A stretch of 64,000 bases of DNA from Mycobacterium barrassiae (GTDB lineage Bacteria; Actinomycetota; Actinomycetes; Mycobacteriales; Mycobacteriaceae): contig NZ_JACKUK010000035.1 in assembly GCF_025822765.1 (NCBI RefSeq), positions 62,001 through 126,000 on the forward strand. The letters are read 5' to 3'. Positions 44,650 through 55,438 of the stretch are shown here, in pieces. A program made the position numbers and the translations under genes. Position 1 is the stretch's first letter. The number at the start of each line of letters is the position of its first letter. Under the pieces are notes generated by a model. It did no database searches. It saw nothing but the letters and a program-made list of their open reading frames with translations, and had not been told where the DNA came from.

Positions 44650-46566
44650 TCACGCAGTGAGGTCGTCGCCGCTGGCCTGTTCCAACAGGCTGCGGCGATA
44701 GGCCTCCATTGCGACCAGGTCCCCGAACAGGGCGTGGTACTCGTCGCCCTGCTCCACCGGCGACATGCGCTGAAGCTTCGACTTGACCTCGGCGATCTGC
44801 CGTCCGACCCAGACTTCCTGCAGCCGGGCCAGCACCCCGGCGATGTAGCGCGGCATCTTCTCGTCGTCGTCGACGTTGATGGCCTCCACGCCGAGCTCGT
44901 TGACCAGCCCCGCGGCCGCCTCCGATGCCGCCTGCCCGCGGACGGCGTCGATCCACTGCGCGCCGGAGTGCCCCGCGGCCGCACCGCCTGCCGCGCTGAT
45001 CGCGGCCCGCACCGCGGCGTACCCGGGATGGGTGAAGCTCTCCACGGTCAACGAGTCGAACACCGGACCGGCCAGCGCCGGGTATTGCAGCGCGGATTTC
45101 AATGCCTCGCGCTGGGGCCACAGCGTCGGATCGGCCGGATCGGGGCGTTTGACAGCAGGCGCTGCCGCGCGTCGGGGCGCGGCGGCTTCGGTCGGGGCGC
45201 GCCGCCGACCGGTGCGCTCGGGCATACCGCGCCTCTGCGCCTCCTCGCGCACCCGGCCGATCACCTGGTTGACCTCATCCCAGCCGACCCACCCGGCCAA
45301 CCGGCGCGCGTATTCGTCGCGCAGCATGCTGTCCTTGATCCGCGCAACCATCGGCACGCACTGCCGCAGCGCGTTCACCCGGCCCTCGGCGCTGTCGAGA
45401 TCGTGTTCGGCAAGCGCTGTGCGAACGGCGAACTCGAACAGCGGCGTGCGGCGCGCCACCAGGTCCCGCAGCGCCCCGTCGCCCGCCTTGAGGCGCAGAT
45501 CGCACGGGTCCATCCCGTCGTCCGCCACGGCCACGAAGGACTGCCCGGCGAGGTTCTGTTCACCCTCGAAGGCCTTCACCGCCGCCGCGCGTCCCGCCGC
45601 GTCCCCGTCGAAGACGTAGATCAGCTCGCCGCGAAAGAAGTTGTCGTCCATCATGAGTCGGCGCAGCATCGCCAGATGCTCGTCACCGAATGCGGTGCCG
45701 CAGGAGGCGACAGCGGTGGTCACCCCCGCGAGGTGCATCGCCATCACGTCGGTGTAGCCCTCCACCACGACCGCCTGATGCCCCTTGGCGATGTCACGCT
45801 TGGCCAGGTCGAGGCCAAACAACACCGACGACTTCTTGTAGAGCACGGTCTCGGGGGTGTTGACGTACTTCGCTTCCATCGGGTCGTCGTCGAAGATGCG
45901 TCGCGCCCCGAACCCGATGACCTCCCCGCCGGCCGCCCGGATGGGCCACAGCAGACGACGGTGGAAACGGTCCATGGGACCGCGCCTGCCCTCCCGCGAC
46001 AGACCGGCGGCCTCCAGCTCCTTGAACTCAAATCCCTTGCGCATCAAGTGCTTTGTCAGCGTCTCCCACCCCGAGGGCGCGAACCCGCATCCGAACCTCG
46101 AGGCGGCTTCGGCGTCGAAGTTGCGCTCGAGCAGGTACGCGCGGGCGGGGGCGGCCTCGTCGGACTTCAGCGCCTCGGCGTAGAACTCCTGGGCGGCGGC
46201 GTTCGCGGCGAGCAGCCTGCTGCGGCTGCCGCGGTCGCGCTGCACGTTCGTCGTCGAGCCGCCGGTGTAGGTGACGGTGTAGCCCACCCGGTCGGCCAGC
46301 AGCTCGACGGCCTCGACGAAGCTGACGTGCTCGATCTTCTGGACGAACGCGTAGACGTCGCCGCCCTCGCCGCAGCCGAAGCAGTGGAAGTGGCCGTGGT
46401 TGGGTCGCACATGAAACGACGGCGACTTCTCGTCGTGGAACGGGCACAGCCCCTTCAGCGAGTCGGCGCCAGCCCGGCGCAGCTGCACGTAGTCTCCGAC
46501 GACGTCTTCGATGCGTACGCGTTCACGAATGGCCGCGATGTCACGATCGGGGATGCGGCCGGCCAC
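44650..46566 (-). CDS. dnaG: DNA primase
   Basis: 638 residues, normal length. N-terminal CHC2 zinc finger (CPFHDEKSPSFHV...CFGCG, about 41-65), RNA polymerase domain with VGYTVTYTGG and the TOPRIM core VVVEGYTDVMAMH and FDGDAAGR, then a C-terminal helicase-interacting region. It makes RNA primers at the replication fork and binds DnaB. Start MAGRIPDRDIAAIRERV fits the family. Confidence 0.97.
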   Translation of the reverse strand: MAGRIPDRDIAAIRERVRIEDVVGDYVQLRRAGADSLKGLCPFHDEKSPSFHVRPNHGHFHCFGCGEGGDVYAFVQKIEHVSFVEAVELLADRVGYTVTYTGGSTTNVQRDRGSRSRLLAANAAAQEFYAEALKSDEAAPARAYLLERNFDAEAASRFGCGFAPSGWETLTKHLMRKGFEFKELEAAGLSREGRRGPMDRFHRRLLWPIRAAGGEVIGFGARRIFDDDPMEAKYVNTPETVLYKKSSVLFGLDLAKRDIAKGHQAVVVEGYTDVMAMHLAGVTTAVASCGTAFGDEHLAMLRRLMMDDNFFRGELIYVFDGDAAGRAAAVKAFEGEQNLAGQSFVAVADDGMDPCDLRLKAGDGALRDLVARRTPLFEFAVRTALAEHDLDSAEGRVNALRQCVPMVARIKDSMLRDEYARRLAGWVGWDEVNQVIGRVREEAQRRGMPERTGRRRAPTEAAAPRRAAAPAVKRPDPADPTLWPQREALKSALQYPALAGPVFDSLTVESFTHPGYAAVRAAISAAGGAAAGHSGAQWIDAVRGQAASEAAAGLVNELGVEAINVDDDEKMPRYIAGVLARLQEVWVGRQIAEVKSKLQRMSPVEQGDEYHALFGDLVAMEAYRRSLLEQASGDDLTA

Positions 46567-46600
46567 CGGGCCAGTCTAGAGCGCCGGGGGTGGGGCCCGG

Positions 46601-47863
46601 TCACGCGAACGCGGGTTCCAATCGCTCCAGTCGTCCCTCGGTGAAGGAGGCCACCTGGTCGATGACGACCCGCAGCCGGGCACCGTCGGTTTCGGCGGCG
46701 TTGAACGCCGGGGCGAAGACCGGATCCAGCGTCGCGGGGGCGCCCGCGAGCGTCCACTCCACCACGCGGTGGACGCGGTCGCGCTGCCTCGCCTGCAGGT
46801 CCAGGTGTCGCGGATCGGACATGATGAACTGCAACGCCAGGATCTTCAGCACCGCCACCTCGGCCCGGACGAGGTCGGGCACATGGAGCTCGGACTGGTA
46901 CCGCACCAGCGGACCTGCCCCGGCGACCTCCCTGGTCGCGGCGATGGCGGCGGAGGCGAACCGGCCGACCAGCTCGCTGGTCAACCGCTTGAGCGCGACG
47001 GACGCCGCAAGGGTGGCGTCGTACTTGCCGACGGCGGCGACGACGGGCAGGTTCGACAAGCGGTTCGCAGCGGCCACCAGGTCGTCGGCGCGTAGTCCGG
47101 CACCCATCCCGCTGGATTCGCCGAGACGTCCCAACTCGGCGGCCGCGTCGTCGTCGGCCAGCACCCTCATGTCTATGCGGCCCGACACGACGCCGTCCTC
47201 GACGTCGTGCACTGAATAGGCCACGTCGTCGGCCCAGTCCATGACCTGCGCCTCCAGGCACGGCCTCGCGTCGGGCGTGCCGGAGCGGACCCAGTCGGCG
47301 GCGGTGGCGTCGTCCTCGTAGAAGCCGAACTTGCCCTGCTGCCCGGTCCGACGCCAGGGGTACTTGGTCACCGCGTCCAGTCCAGCCCGGGTGAGGTTCA
47401 GTCCGGCGCTACGACCTTGGGCGTCAAGGACTTTGGGCTCCAGACGGGTCAGGATGCGGAAGTTCTGCGCGTTGCCTTCGAAGCCGCCGCAATCGGCAGC
47501 GATCTCGTTGAGCGCCCGCTCGCCGTTGTGGCCGTACGGCGGGTGGCCGATGTCGTGGGCAAGACCGGCCATGTCGACCAGGTCGGGATCGCAGCCCAGG
47601 CCGATCGCCATCCCCCGGCCGATCTGGGCGACCTCCAGCGAATGGGTCAGCCGGGTGCGGGGGGTATCACCCTGCCGGGGACCGACCACCTGGGTCTTGT
47701 CGGCCAGCCGCCGCAGCGCGGCACAGTGCAGAACTCTGGCCCGGTCACGGGCGAAATCCGTGCGGTGTTCGGTGTCCGTGCCCGGCAGCGCGGCACCCTT
47801 CTGCGGCTCGACCACCAGCCGTTCGCGGTCGAACTCGTCATAGGGTCCTTGATTCGCAGCCAC
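46601..47863 (-). CDS. dgt: deoxyguanosinetriphosphate triphosphohydrolase-like protein
   Basis: 420 residues from GTG 47863 ([14 protein letters not shown]), which avoids overlap with the divergent Rv2345-like gene; a longer start to 47968 would run into it. HD motif: [16 protein letters not shown] and [17 protein letters not shown], with the metal-binding H...HD...D. These enzymes hydrolyse dGTP to deoxyguanosine and tripolyphosphate. It lies 34 bp upstream of dnaG on the same strand, the M. tuberculosis order. Confidence 0.93.
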   Translation of the reverse strand: MAANQGPYDEFDRERLVVEPQKGAALPGTDTEHRTDFARDRARVLHCAALRRLADKTQVVGPRQGDTPRTRLTHSLEVAQIGRGMAIGLGCDPDLVDMAGLAHDIGHPPYGHNGERALNEIAADCGGFEGNAQNFRILTRLEPKVLDAQGRSAGLNLTRAGLDAVTKYPWRRTGQQGKFGFYEDDATAADWVRSGTPDARPCLEAQVMDWADDVAYSVHDVEDGVVSGRIDMRVLADDDAAAELGRLGESSGMGAGLRADDLVAAANRLSNLPVVAAVGKYDATLAASVALKRLTSELVGRFASAAIAATREVAGAGPLVRYQSELHVPDLVRAEVAVLKILALQFIMSDPRHLDLQARQRDRVHRVVEWTLAGAPATLDPVFAPAFNAAETDGARLRVVIDQVASFTEGRLERLEPAFA

Positions 47864-47897
47864 CGCCGCACAGTCTGCCAGTACTAGATTGGCGGGC

Positions 47898-49907
47898 ATG
47901 CGCATCGCCCGCTTGTTCAGCGTCGTGTTCGCGATACTCGTTGCCGGTCTCGTCCTGGCTCCGGCCACGACGGCAGAACCACCGTTCCGCGTCCCCGACT
48001 ACGTCACCGACAGGGCAGGCGTGCTGTCGCCGAGCCAGCGCGCGCAGGTCGAGAGCGCGATCAACGAGCTCTACAACGACAACCGCACCCGGCTGTGGGT
48101 GGTGTACGTCGACAGCTTCGGACAAGGCGCCGTCGGCTGGGCGCGAACGACGATGCAGATCAGCGATTTCGGTGACCGCGACGCGCTGTTGGCGGTCGCC
48201 ACCCGCGAACGTGCCTACGCATTCCAGGTGCCGTCGGACGTCATGAGTCAGTCCAACGCGGCGGCCCTGCAGCGCAACACCATCGAACCCGCGCTGCGCC
48301 AGGGCGATTGGGCGGGTGCGGCCATCGCCGCGGCACAGGGCCTACAGGAGCCGCCCTCGTCGGGCGCGGGCATCACCTGGTACGGCCTGCTGGTCGCGAT
48401 GGCGATCTTCGGCCTGATCATTCTGGGGCTGTGGCTGTGGTCCCGGCGCCGTCGCCGCAAGAGGCGTGAAGCCGAGTTCGCCGCGGCCCGGCGGGTGGAC
48501 CCCGCCGACCCCCAGGCCTTGGCGGCCGTCTCGCTCGACGCACTCGACGACCTCTCCAAGATGATGGTGGTCGACGTCGACAATGCGGTACGCACCAGCG
48601 AGAGCGAATTAGCCCTGGCGGTGGAGGAATTCGGCACCGCGCAGACCGAACCCTTCAGCCGGGCCGTCGCGAACGCGAAAACGACGCTGGCGCAGGCGTT
48701 CAACGTGCGCCAGATCCTCGACGACGCCATCCCCGAGACGCCGCAGCAGCGCCGCGACCTGCTCACCCGCGTGGTCGTCGCCGCCGCCAAGGCCGACCGG
48801 GAGCTGGAGGCGCAGTCGGAGGCCTTCGAGAAACTGCGCGATCTCGTCATCAACGCACCTACCCGTCTCGACACCCTGACCCAGCAGATGGTCGACCTCA
48901 CCGCGCGGCTCGGCCCGTCGGAGGAGGCGCTGAAAGCCCTGCACGATCAATTCGACGCTGCTGCACTGACTTCCGTCGCCGACAACGTGAAGACCGCCAG
49001 GGAACGGTTGAACTTCGCCGACAAGAACATCACCACCGCGCGCAACTGCGTCGCCAGGCCGGTGGGCCAGCAGATGGGTCTGGTCGATGCGATCCGCGCC
49101 GCGGAATCGTCGCTGGGGCAGGCCCGTTCGCTGCTGGATGCGGTCGACAGTGCGGGAGCGGACATCAGTCGCGCCGCCGCGGCGCTGCCTGCGGCGATCG
49201 ACGACATCAAGAACGGTGTCAGCCAGGCGGACGAACAGCTGCGCCAGGGCAAGATCTCCCTGCAGAACGAACTGAGGGCGGCGCGTGACCAGGCAGCAGC
49301 CGCGATCGCCGACGCCGAGAAGAACGGCAGCACCGACCCGCTCGGCACGTTCACCCGGCTGACCAAGGCCGACGCCGAACTCGATCGGCTGCTCGCCAGC
49401 GCGACCGAGGAACGCCAAGCCACCGAACGCCTCACCCGGGCGTTTGACCAGGCGCTGTTCTCCGCGCAGTCGCGCGTTCGTGGGGTCTCGGACTTCATCG
49501 ACACCCGCCGCGGCAGCATCGGACCCGAGGCGCGCACAAGGCTCGCCGAAGCGGTCCGCCAATTGCAGGCCGCTCAGGACAAGAGGGCGACGAACCTGAG
49601 CGAGGCGATCGCGCACGCCAACGGCGCGGACATGCTCGCCGCACAGGCGCAGTCGCTGGCCAGCCAGGACGTCGCAGCCGCGCAGCGGTCCTACACGTCC
49701 GGCTGGGGCGGCGGTGGCAGCGGGTCCGACATGGGCGGGGTCATCGGCGGCATCATCATCGGCAACATCCTCAGCGGCGCGCTGCGTGGCGGGTTCGGCG
49801 GCTTCGGCGGTTTCGGTGGCGGGCTCGGGATGGGCCGGTCGACGTCGTTCGGCGGGTCGTCGCATTCGTCGGGGCGCAGCTACGGCGGTGGCGGCGGCCG
49901 CTTCTAG
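47898..49907 (+). CDS. TPM-domain membrane protein (Rv2345-like)
   Basis: 669 residues from ATG 47898. Signal peptide, then a TPM fold (about 35-145: [42 protein letters not shown] pattern), one membrane helix ([19 protein letters not shown], about 160-178), a basic stretch RRRRRKRRE, and a long helical/coiled-coil cytosolic region to about 600. The C-terminus is Gly/Ser-rich ([14 protein letters not shown]). TPM proteins act in envelope maintenance; the exact role here is unknown. Confidence 0.85.
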   Translation: MRIARLFSVVFAILVAGLVLAPATTAEPPFRVPDYVTDRAGVLSPSQRAQVESAINELYNDNRTRLWVVYVDSFGQGAVGWARTTMQISDFGDRDALLAVATRERAYAFQVPSDVMSQSNAAALQRNTIEPALRQGDWAGAAIAAAQGLQEPPSSGAGITWYGLLVAMAIFGLIILGLWLWSRRRRRKRREAEFAAARRVDPADPQALAAVSLDALDDLSKMMVVDVDNAVRTSESELALAVEEFGTAQTEPFSRAVANAKTTLAQAFNVRQILDDAIPETPQQRRDLLTRVVVAAAKADRELEAQSEAFEKLRDLVINAPTRLDTLTQQMVDLTARLGPSEEALKALHDQFDAAALTSVADNVKTARERLNFADKNITTARNCVARPVGQQMGLVDAIRAAESSLGQARSLLDAVDSAGADISRAAAALPAAIDDIKNGVSQADEQLRQGKISLQNELRAARDQAAAAIADAEKNGSTDPLGTFTRLTKADAELDRLLASATEERQATERLTRAFDQALFSAQSRVRGVSDFIDTRRGSIGPEARTRLAEAVRQLQAAQDKRATNLSEAIAHANGADMLAAQAQSLASQDVAAAQRSYTSGWGGGGSGSDMGGVIGGIIIGNILSGALRGGFGGFGGFGGGLGMGRSTSFGGSSHSSGRSYGGGGGRF

Positions 49908-49918
49908 CCCGTTCTTTG

Positions 49919-49985
49919 CCGCGAGCGTGCGTGTCTGCGAGCGACACGCCGTGTAATAATTCGATTTCACGCACGCTCACGCCGC
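49919..49985. repeat. 67-bp repeat, copy A (inverted relative to copy B)
   Basis: Begins CCGCGAGCGTGCGTGTCTG and ends CACGCTCACGCCGC. Copy B at 50949-51015 is its reverse complement with a few differences. The pair flanks the DUF559 gene; copy A supplies that gene's stop codon. Confidence 0.75.
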
Positions 49986-50864
49986 CTGCGAACGCTGCAA
50001 CTGAACTTCGATGCGGCGCAACATATCTTGGGGCTGACGCCGGACATCGTCAAACACCACCGAGACGACGGACCAGCCAATCTCTTGTAGTGCCGCCCGC
50101 TTCTGTCGATCTCGGCGAAACTTCTCTGGATCGCTGTGGAAGTCGAAACCGTCGTACTCAACGGCGACCTTTCGGCCGGGCCACGCGCAGTCGACGCGCC
50201 ACCGACGACCGTCGCGATCGACGATCTCGTACTGCAGTTCGTCTGGCGGCAGTCCACCGTCGATCATCACCAGTCGCGTTTCGCTTTCCATCGGCGACTC
50301 GGCCTCCGCCCTTGCCAACGGGATCAACTCGCGCACCGCGACGATCCCGCGTCGACCCGATTGCAGCACCGCGGCCGCCCACAACTCGCTAGCAGTGCAG
50401 GTTCTGCTGCGCAGAGCCGCGTCGAGCGTGGCCAGCGCCCGAGGCCGCCGCAGCGATCGGGCCACCTCAACGGCGGTCCAGGCCGGCGCCGTCGCCAGAC
50501 GGCCGTCGATTTCGGTCAGCGGTGCGCCCTCGCGACGATGCACGAACAGTCCGTCGCAGTGGCGTAGCTGATGATGATCAGGATTCAGGACGTGCAGATC
50601 GACGACGTCTTCGGTGTCGAATCCGTATGCAGCTGCTGCGGTGCCCAGACACATTGCGACTGGCTCACCAGCCCGAAGATCGACACCCCGCAGTCTGATC
50701 AGCGTGTCCGGTTCCTCGCGGCTGTAGACGCCCGGCCACACCCTCATCAGCTCTCCAGTGGCGATTTTGGTGTCGAGCTGGCTGCGGCTCAGCACCGCCA
50801 ATAGTTGGCCGCTGGTGGCCACGTCGCCTTGGGTGTCGAAGAGCGCGGTCAAGTCGTCGGTCAT
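49977..50864 (-). CDS. AbiEi-type N-terminus plus DUF559 endonuclease-like domain protein
   Basis: 295 residues. N-terminal half LFDTQGDVATSGQLLAVLSRSQLDTKIATGEL and RVWPGVYS resembles the winged-helix start of AbiEi antitoxins. The C-terminal DUF559 (Vsr-like nuclease fold) shows VDCAWPGRKVAVEYDGFDFH and RDRQKRAALQEIGWSVV, with the conserved acidic-ExK-type residues. Such proteins are common orphans in mycobacteria. No AbiEii toxin gene is next to it. Bounded on both sides by the 67-bp inverted repeats. Confidence 0.78.
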   Translation of the reverse strand: MTDDLTALFDTQGDVATSGQLLAVLSRSQLDTKIATGELMRVWPGVYSREEPDTLIRLRGVDLRAGEPVAMCLGTAAAAYGFDTEDVVDLHVLNPDHHQLRHCDGLFVHRREGAPLTEIDGRLATAPAWTAVEVARSLRRPRALATLDAALRSRTCTASELWAAAVLQSGRRGIVAVRELIPLARAEAESPMESETRLVMIDGGLPPDELQYEIVDRDGRRWRVDCAWPGRKVAVEYDGFDFHSDPEKFRRDRQKRAALQEIGWSVVSVVFDDVRRQPQDMLRRIEVQLQRSQAA

Positions 50865-50948
50865 GTCGACGATCGTCAGACTGACGTGGCTCGCGATGTG
50901 GGCGACGAATCAAAGTTGTGGATGGGTTGCCAGTTGGGGATAACCAGC

Positions 50949-51015
50949 GCGGCGTGAGCGTGCGCGAACTCGGATTCTGGCGCGGCGTGTCGCCCTCAGA
51001 CACGCACGCTCGCGG
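50949..51015. repeat. 67-bp repeat, copy B
   Basis: Reverse-complement copy of 49919-49985, ending CACGCACGCTCGCGG. It lies in the 166-bp gap between the DUF559 and glycyl-tRNA synthetase genes; nothing else is visible there. Confidence 0.75.
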
Positions 51016-51030
51016 TAGTTGACTCGGCGG

Positions 51031-52437
51031 TTAGCAGCCTTTGAGGCGGGTCGCCAGGTAGTCGCTGACGTTGTCCATCGCGACGCGGTCCTGTGTCATG
51101 GCGTCGCGTTCGCGGACCGTCACCGCGTGATCCTCGAGCGAATCGAAGTCGACCGTCACACAGAACGGCGTGCCGATCTCGTCCTGCCGGCGATAGCGCC
51201 GTCCGATCGCGCCCGCATCGTCGAACTCGACGTTCCACGACTTGCGCAGCTCGGCCGCGAGATCGCGGGCCTTCGGTGACAGCTCCTCGTTACGCGACAG
51301 CGGCAGCACCGCGGCCTTGACCGGCGCCAGCCGCGGATCGAGCCGCAGCACCGTGCGTTTGTCCACCCCGCCCTTGGCGTTGGGCGCCTCGTCCTCGCAG
51401 TAGGCGTCGACGAGAAATGCCATCAGGGACCGGGTCAGGCCGGCTGCGGGTTCGATGACGTAGGGCACGTAGCGGGTATCGGTCGCCTGGTCGTAGAACG
51501 ACAGGTCGACGCCGGAATGCTGTGCGTGCGTGGACAAATCGAAGTTGGTTCGGTTCGCGACACCCTCGAGTTCACCCCACGGGTTGCCCTGGAAGCCGAA
51601 CTTGTACTCGATGTCGACCGTTCGATCGCTGTAGTGCGACAGCTTGTCCTTCGGATGTTCGTAGAGCCGCAGGTTGTCGCGGTCGATGCCGAGGTCGACG
51701 TACCACTGCAGCCGGGTGTCGATCCAGTACTGGTGCCATTCGGGAGCGGTGTCGGGTTCGACGAAGAACTCCATCTCCATCTGCTCGAACTCGCGTGTGC
51801 GGAAGATGAAGTTGCCCGGCGTGATCTCGTTGCGGAAGCTCTTGCCGATCTGGCCGATGCCGAACGGCGGCTTCTTACGCGCGGTCGTCACGACGTTCGC
51901 GAAGTTGACGAAGATGCCCTGCGCGGTTTCCGGCCGCAGATAGTGCAGGCCTTCTTCGGTCTCGATCGGACCGAGATAGGTCTTGAGCATCATGTTGAAG
52001 TCGCGCGGCTCGGTCCACTGCCCCTTGGTGCCGCAGTCCGGGCACACGATCTCCGACATCGGCACCGAGTCAGGGCTGGAGAAGCCCTTCTTCTCGCCTC
52101 CTTTTTCGAAGAATGCCTCCTGCATGTGGTCCTGCCGGTGGCGCTTGTGACAGTTCAGGCATTCGACGAGCGGATCGTTGAACACGTCGACGTGCCCGGA
52201 CGCCACCCAGACCTCACGCGGCAGGATGATCGCGCTGTCGAGGCCGACGACGTCGTCGCGGCCGGTGACTACCGAGCGCCACCACTGCCGCTTGATGTTC
52301 TCCTTGAGCTCCACCCCGAGTGGGCCGTAATCCCACGCCGACCTCGTGCCGCCGTAGATCTCGCCGGATTGAAAGACGAGGCCACGACGCTTGGCGAGAT
52401 TGGCGACGGTGTCGATGATCGACGAAGACTGAGCCAC
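51031..52437 (-). CDS. glyS: glycyl-tRNA synthetase (single-chain, class II)
   Basis: 468 residues from GTG 52437 (VAQSSSIID); the longer frame to 52929 overlaps smtB and zur and is not used. Class II motifs: motif 2 in [24 protein letters not shown], Zn site with [12 protein letters not shown] and CPDCG, and [13 protein letters not shown]-terminal anticodon-binding domain with [24 protein letters not shown]. It charges tRNA-Gly in the cytosol. Divergent from smtB-zur as in M. tuberculosis. Confidence 0.96.
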   Translation of the reverse strand: MAQSSSIIDTVANLAKRRGLVFQSGEIYGGTRSAWDYGPLGVELKENIKRQWWRSVVTGRDDVVGLDSAIILPREVWVASGHVDVFNDPLVECLNCHKRHRQDHMQEAFFEKGGEKKGFSSPDSVPMSEIVCPDCGTKGQWTEPRDFNMMLKTYLGPIETEEGLHYLRPETAQGIFVNFANVVTTARKKPPFGIGQIGKSFRNEITPGNFIFRTREFEQMEMEFFVEPDTAPEWHQYWIDTRLQWYVDLGIDRDNLRLYEHPKDKLSHYSDRTVDIEYKFGFQGNPWGELEGVANRTNFDLSTHAQHSGVDLSFYDQATDTRYVPYVIEPAAGLTRSLMAFLVDAYCEDEAPNAKGGVDKRTVLRLDPRLAPVKAAVLPLSRNEELSPKARDLAAELRKSWNVEFDDAGAIGRRYRRQDEIGTPFCVTVDFDSLEDHAVTVRERDAMTQDRVAMDNVSDYLATRLKGC

Positions 52438-52469
52438 AGGTGCACAGCCTAGCGACCTGCCAGAGCGCA

Positions 52470-52497
52470 TTGACATGCGGAAGTGTGCATGTATTCT
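52470..52497 (+). promoter_or_regulatory. smtB promoter with overlapping repressor palindrome
   Basis: TTGACA (52470-52475), 16-bp spacer and TATTCT (52492-52497) form a clear sigma-70-type promoter. ACATGC (52473-52478) and GCATGT (52487-52492), an inverted repeat with 8-bp spacer, overlap both boxes, where a bound SmtB would block RNA polymerase. Predicted start is a few bases before the ATG at 52507, so the mRNA may be leaderless. Confidence 0.65.
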
Positions 52498-52506
52498 GGC
52501 GCCATA

Positions 52507-52866
52507 ATGGAAACCGTTTCCACTTTCGCTGTCGAGGACGGACACGACCACAGCGGCGGGCCCTTTCCGGAGCTTCCCCCTCGCGACGTGCTGGACACCT
52601 CCGGCGACCTCCTGCGTGCACTGGCCGCGCCCGTCCGCATCGCGATCGTCCTGCAGCTGCGCGAGTCGGCGCGCTGCGTTCACGAACTCGTCGACGCGCT
52701 CGCCGTACCCCAACCGTTGGTCAGCCAGCACCTGCGGATCCTCAAGTCCGCGGGCGTCGTCGCGGGCGAGCGGTCGGGACGCGAAGTGATGTACCGCCTC
52801 GTCGATCATCACCTCGCCGACATCGTCGTCGCAGCGGTGACCCACGCGGCGGAAGGCCACGCGTGA
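52507..52866 (+). CDS. smtB: SmtB/ArsR-family zinc-sensing repressor
   Basis: 119 residues from ATG 52507. ArsR winged helix: [59 protein letters not shown]. The C-terminal helix has [18 protein letters not shown] with the Asp-His/His-Glu zinc ligands of the alpha5 site. Likely represses itself and zur, releasing DNA when zinc binds. Its TGA overlaps the Zur GTG (GTGA). Confidence 0.9.
   Translation: METVSTFAVEDGHDHSGGPFPELPPRDVLDTSGDLLRALAAPVRIAIVLQLRESARCVHELVDALAVPQPLVSQHLRILKSAGVVAGERSGREVMYRLVDHHLADIVVAAVTHAAEGHA
52508..52522. promoter_or_regulatory. candidate Zur-like palindrome at the smtB start
   Basis: TGGAAAC-C-GTTTCCA, a perfect 7-1-7 inverted repeat like the actinobacterial Zur box geometry. 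It overlaps the smtB start codon. It may be coding coincidence. Confidence 0.4.
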
Positions 52867-53273
52867 CGGGCTCCTCGGCGGCACCGATGGGCGTCCGCTC
52901 CACAAGGCAGCGCGCCGCCATCTCGGCACTGCTGGACAAGCTCGACGACTTCCGCTCCGCCCAGGAGCTGCACGACGAATTACGCAGGCGCGGTGAGGGA
53001 ATCGGCCTCACCACGGTGTACCGCACCCTGCAGCAGATGGCCGCGGCCGGCCTCGTCGACACGCTGCGCACCGACACCGGCGAGTCCGTGTACCGGCGCT
53101 GCTCCGACGACCACCATCACCACCTGGTGTGCCGGGCGTGCGGCGCGACCGTCGAGGTGTCCGGCGGTCAGGTCGAGACGTGGGCCGCCGAAGTGGCTCG
53201 CCAGCACGGCTTCTCCGATGTCAGTCACACCATCGAGATCTTCGGGCTCTGCGGCGCCTGCACCACCAACTGA
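52863..53273 (+). CDS. zur: zinc uptake regulator Zur (FurB)
   Basis: 136 residues from GTG 52863 or 128 from ATG 52887 ([17 protein letters not shown]), the latter closer to the known length. Fur fold: [19 protein letters not shown] recognition helix, [18 protein letters not shown] sensory His/Cys cluster and C-terminal GLCGACTTN structural zinc Cys pair. Represses zinc import genes when zinc is sufficient. Operon with smtB. Confidence 0.92.
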   Translation: MTGSSAAPMGVRSTRQRAAISALLDKLDDFRSAQELHDELRRRGEGIGLTTVYRTLQQMAAAGLVDTLRTDTGESVYRRCSDDHHHHLVCRACGATVEVSGGQVETWAAEVARQHGFSDVSHTIEIFGLCGACTTN

Positions 53274-53276
53274 CGG

Positions 53277-53699
53277 TCAGATCAGGGCGCGTCGCACATC
53301 CGAGCCGGTGGCCAGCACCATCAACACCAGCGTGCGCAGTGCGTCGTCGCTTAACCCGGCGGCGGGAAAGTTGTAGCGCAGCAACACATCCGCGACCTTC
53401 TTGGAGTTGCGCTTGGCTCCGGCCGCGATCTCTTTGTGGCCGCTCTTTGCCGCCAGCGACACCGTCCCCAGCAGCGTGGTGTGCGCATGATCGGCCACCT
53501 TGGCCCGCAGTTTCGCGTCCAACGGCAAGTCCCACGCCAGGATCTGGGTGAGCGACACCAACTCCAGGCCTTCGGCGACTTCCACCACCCGCAGCGACGC
53601 GAACGTACCGTTGTGGTGCACTGTGATCGCGCCATCCTCTTCCCGCGTCAGCGGGAGGATTTCGCCGAGCACGTCGGCCAGCCGGTCCTGCAGGGTCAT
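53277..53699 (-). CDS. Rv2360c-like conserved protein (140 aa)
   Basis: Position and length match Rv2360c. It starts [15 protein letters not shown] and has a mixed fold with HHNGTFASLRVVEVAEGLELVSLTQILAWDLPLD, resembling CesT/T3SS-chaperone-like or YbjN-like proteins of unknown role. Its ATG shares one base with the uppS stop (TGATG), so translation is coupled to uppS. Confidence 0.8.
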   Translation of the reverse strand: MTLQDRLADVLGEILPLTREEDGAITVHHNGTFASLRVVEVAEGLELVSLTQILAWDLPLDAKLRAKVADHAHTTLLGTVSLAAKSGHKEIAAGAKRNSKKVADVLLRYNFPAAGLSDDALRTLVLMVLATGSDVRRALI

Positions 53700-54586
53700 C
53701 AGGCTCTACCGAACCTGCGGTTGCGGTGGACGTATTCCTCGCACGCCGCCCACAGATCGCGGCGGTCGTAGTCCGGCCACAGCTTGTCCTGAAAGACGTA
53801 CTCGGCGTAGGCCGCCTGCCACAGCAGGAAGTTGCTCGCCCGCTGCTCCCCCGACGTCCGGATGAACAGGTCGACGTCGGGAATGTCGGCGCGGTGCAGG
53901 TGCTTGGCGAACATCGCCTCGCTGATCCGGTTCGGGTTGATCTTGCCGTCGACCGCCTCCTGCGCCAACGCCCGCGCCGCTTCGACGATCTCCGTGCGAC
54001 CCCCGTAATTCACGCAGTAGTTGATGGTGATGACGTCGTTGCCGACCGTCATCTGCTCCGCGATGTCGAATTCCTTGATGACGCTGCGCCACATGCGGGG
54101 TCGCGACCCCACCCAGCGCATCCGGACGCCCATGTCGTTGAGGTTCTCGCGGCGCCGACGGACCACCTCGCGGTTGAACCCCATCAGGAAGCGCACCTCT
54201 TCGGTGCTGCGTTTCCAGTTCTCGGTCGAGAAGGCGTACACCGTCAGGTGCTTGATGCCGATTTCGATTGCTCCGCAGGTGATGTCGATGAGCACCGCCT
54301 CGCCCATCTTGTGGCCCTCGGTGCGGTGCAAGCCGCGCTGGGTGGCCCACCGGCCGTTGCCGTCCATCACCACGGCGACGTGGTTCGGCACCTGGCCGGC
54401 CGGGATCTTCGGCGCGGCGGCCTTCGACGTGTGTTGCGGCGGACGGGCGAACCGGCCGTTGGTGCCCGCCGGAATCTCGGGGAAGACGACGGGCCAGGTC
54501 GACTTGTCCGGAAAGGTGGGATAGTCGTCAGGCGCCGGGGGCAGCTGTGGGTAGGTCTCCTTCTCCTTGCCCCTCTTGATAGCCAT
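53699..54586 (-). CDS. uppS: decaprenyl diphosphate synthase (UppS/Rv2361c-like)
   Basis: 295 residues, the size of Rv2361c. Cis-prenyltransferase motifs: [12 protein letters not shown] with catalytic Asp, HKMG, and the terminal [15 protein letters not shown] phosphate-binding Arg/Ser set. It elongates an allylic diphosphate to the C50 decaprenyl carrier used for arabinogalactan and peptidoglycan. Its start lies inside the end of recO (59-bp overlap). Confidence 0.94.
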   Translation of the reverse strand: MAIKRGKEKETYPQLPPAPDDYPTFPDKSTWPVVFPEIPAGTNGRFARPPQHTSKAAAPKIPAGQVPNHVAVVMDGNGRWATQRGLHRTEGHKMGEAVLIDITCGAIEIGIKHLTVYAFSTENWKRSTEEVRFLMGFNREVVRRRRENLNDMGVRMRWVGSRPRMWRSVIKEFDIAEQMTVGNDVITINYCVNYGGRTEIVEAARALAQEAVDGKINPNRISEAMFAKHLHRADIPDVDLFIRTSGEQRASNFLLWQAAYAEYVFQDKLWPDYDRRDLWAACEEYVHRNRRFGRA

Positions 54587-55379
54587 GCGCCATATCCTGC
54601 CCGACCACCGACACCCGTACGTCGGCGACGCTCTGATCCACTCGGTACATCCGTTCCACCAGCGGCAACGTTCGTAGCTGGCGTTCCAGGTGCCACTGCA
54701 GGTGCGCGGCGACCAAACCGCTGGCCTGGCTGCGATGCGACGACGTCGACGCCTGCGCGTACTCCCAGTCCCCGTCGTACAGCGCGGCCATCAGATCCAA
54801 CACCCCCTGCGGCGGTGTCGCCGACCCCGACGGCCGGCAGTGGATGCACACGCTGCCCCCGGCCGCGACGTGGAACGCCCTGTGCGGGCCAGGTGCCGCA
54901 CAGCGGGCGCATTCGGTCAGCGCAGGCGCCCATCCGGCGATTCCCATGGCGCGCAACAGGTACGCGTCCAGCACGAGCTCCCTGGGCCTGCTGCCGTCGG
55001 CCACCGCCCGCAGCGCCGCGACGGTCAGCCGGTGCAGTGCGGGCATCGGCGCCCGCTCCTCACCCGCCAAGCGCTCCGCGGTCTCGAGGACCGCGCACGC
55101 GCAGGTGTAGCGGCCGTAGTCGCTGACGATGTCGGTGGCGAACGCGTCGATGGCCTGGACCTGGGTGACGATGTCCAGATTGCGGCCGGGATGCAGCTGA
55201 ACATCGATGTGCGCGAACGGCTCCAGCCGTGCCCCGAACTTGCTGCGGGTGCGCCGCACCCCCTTGGCCACCGCACGCACCAGCCCGTGGTCGCGGGTCA
55301 GCAGGGTGACGATTCGGTCGGCCTCGCCGAGCTTGTGCTGACGCAGCACCACCGCTCGATCCCGGTACAGCCGCATCAC
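54528..55379 (-). CDS. recO: DNA repair protein RecO
   Basis: 283 residues. N-terminal OB fold starts [34 protein letters not shown]-terminal zinc site [19 protein letters not shown] and CIHC. RecO loads RecA with RecR at gaps. The C-terminal 20 residues (GYQEGQGEG...) extend over the uppS start and are probably an overlapping tail. Confidence 0.92.
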   Translation of the reverse strand: MMRLYRDRAVVLRQHKLGEADRIVTLLTRDHGLVRAVAKGVRRTRSKFGARLEPFAHIDVQLHPGRNLDIVTQVQAIDAFATDIVSDYGRYTCACAVLETAERLAGEERAPMPALHRLTVAALRAVADGSRPRELVLDAYLLRAMGIAGWAPALTECARCAAPGPHRAFHVAAGGSVCIHCRPSGSATPPQGVLDLMAALYDGDWEYAQASTSSHRSQASGLVAAHLQWHLERQLRTLPLVERMYRVDQSVADVRVSVVGQDMAHGYQEGQGEGDLPTAAPGA

Positions 55380-55438
55380 AACAGTCTCCCATTGCGATCC
55401 GACAGATCACGGCAGCGGCGCCGATACTCTTGTAGGCG

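Noticed and set aside
52440-52929. Extended glycyl-tRNA synthetase start to 632 residues
   Set aside because: It would cover smtB and part of zur on the other strand; GTG 52437 gives the normal length.
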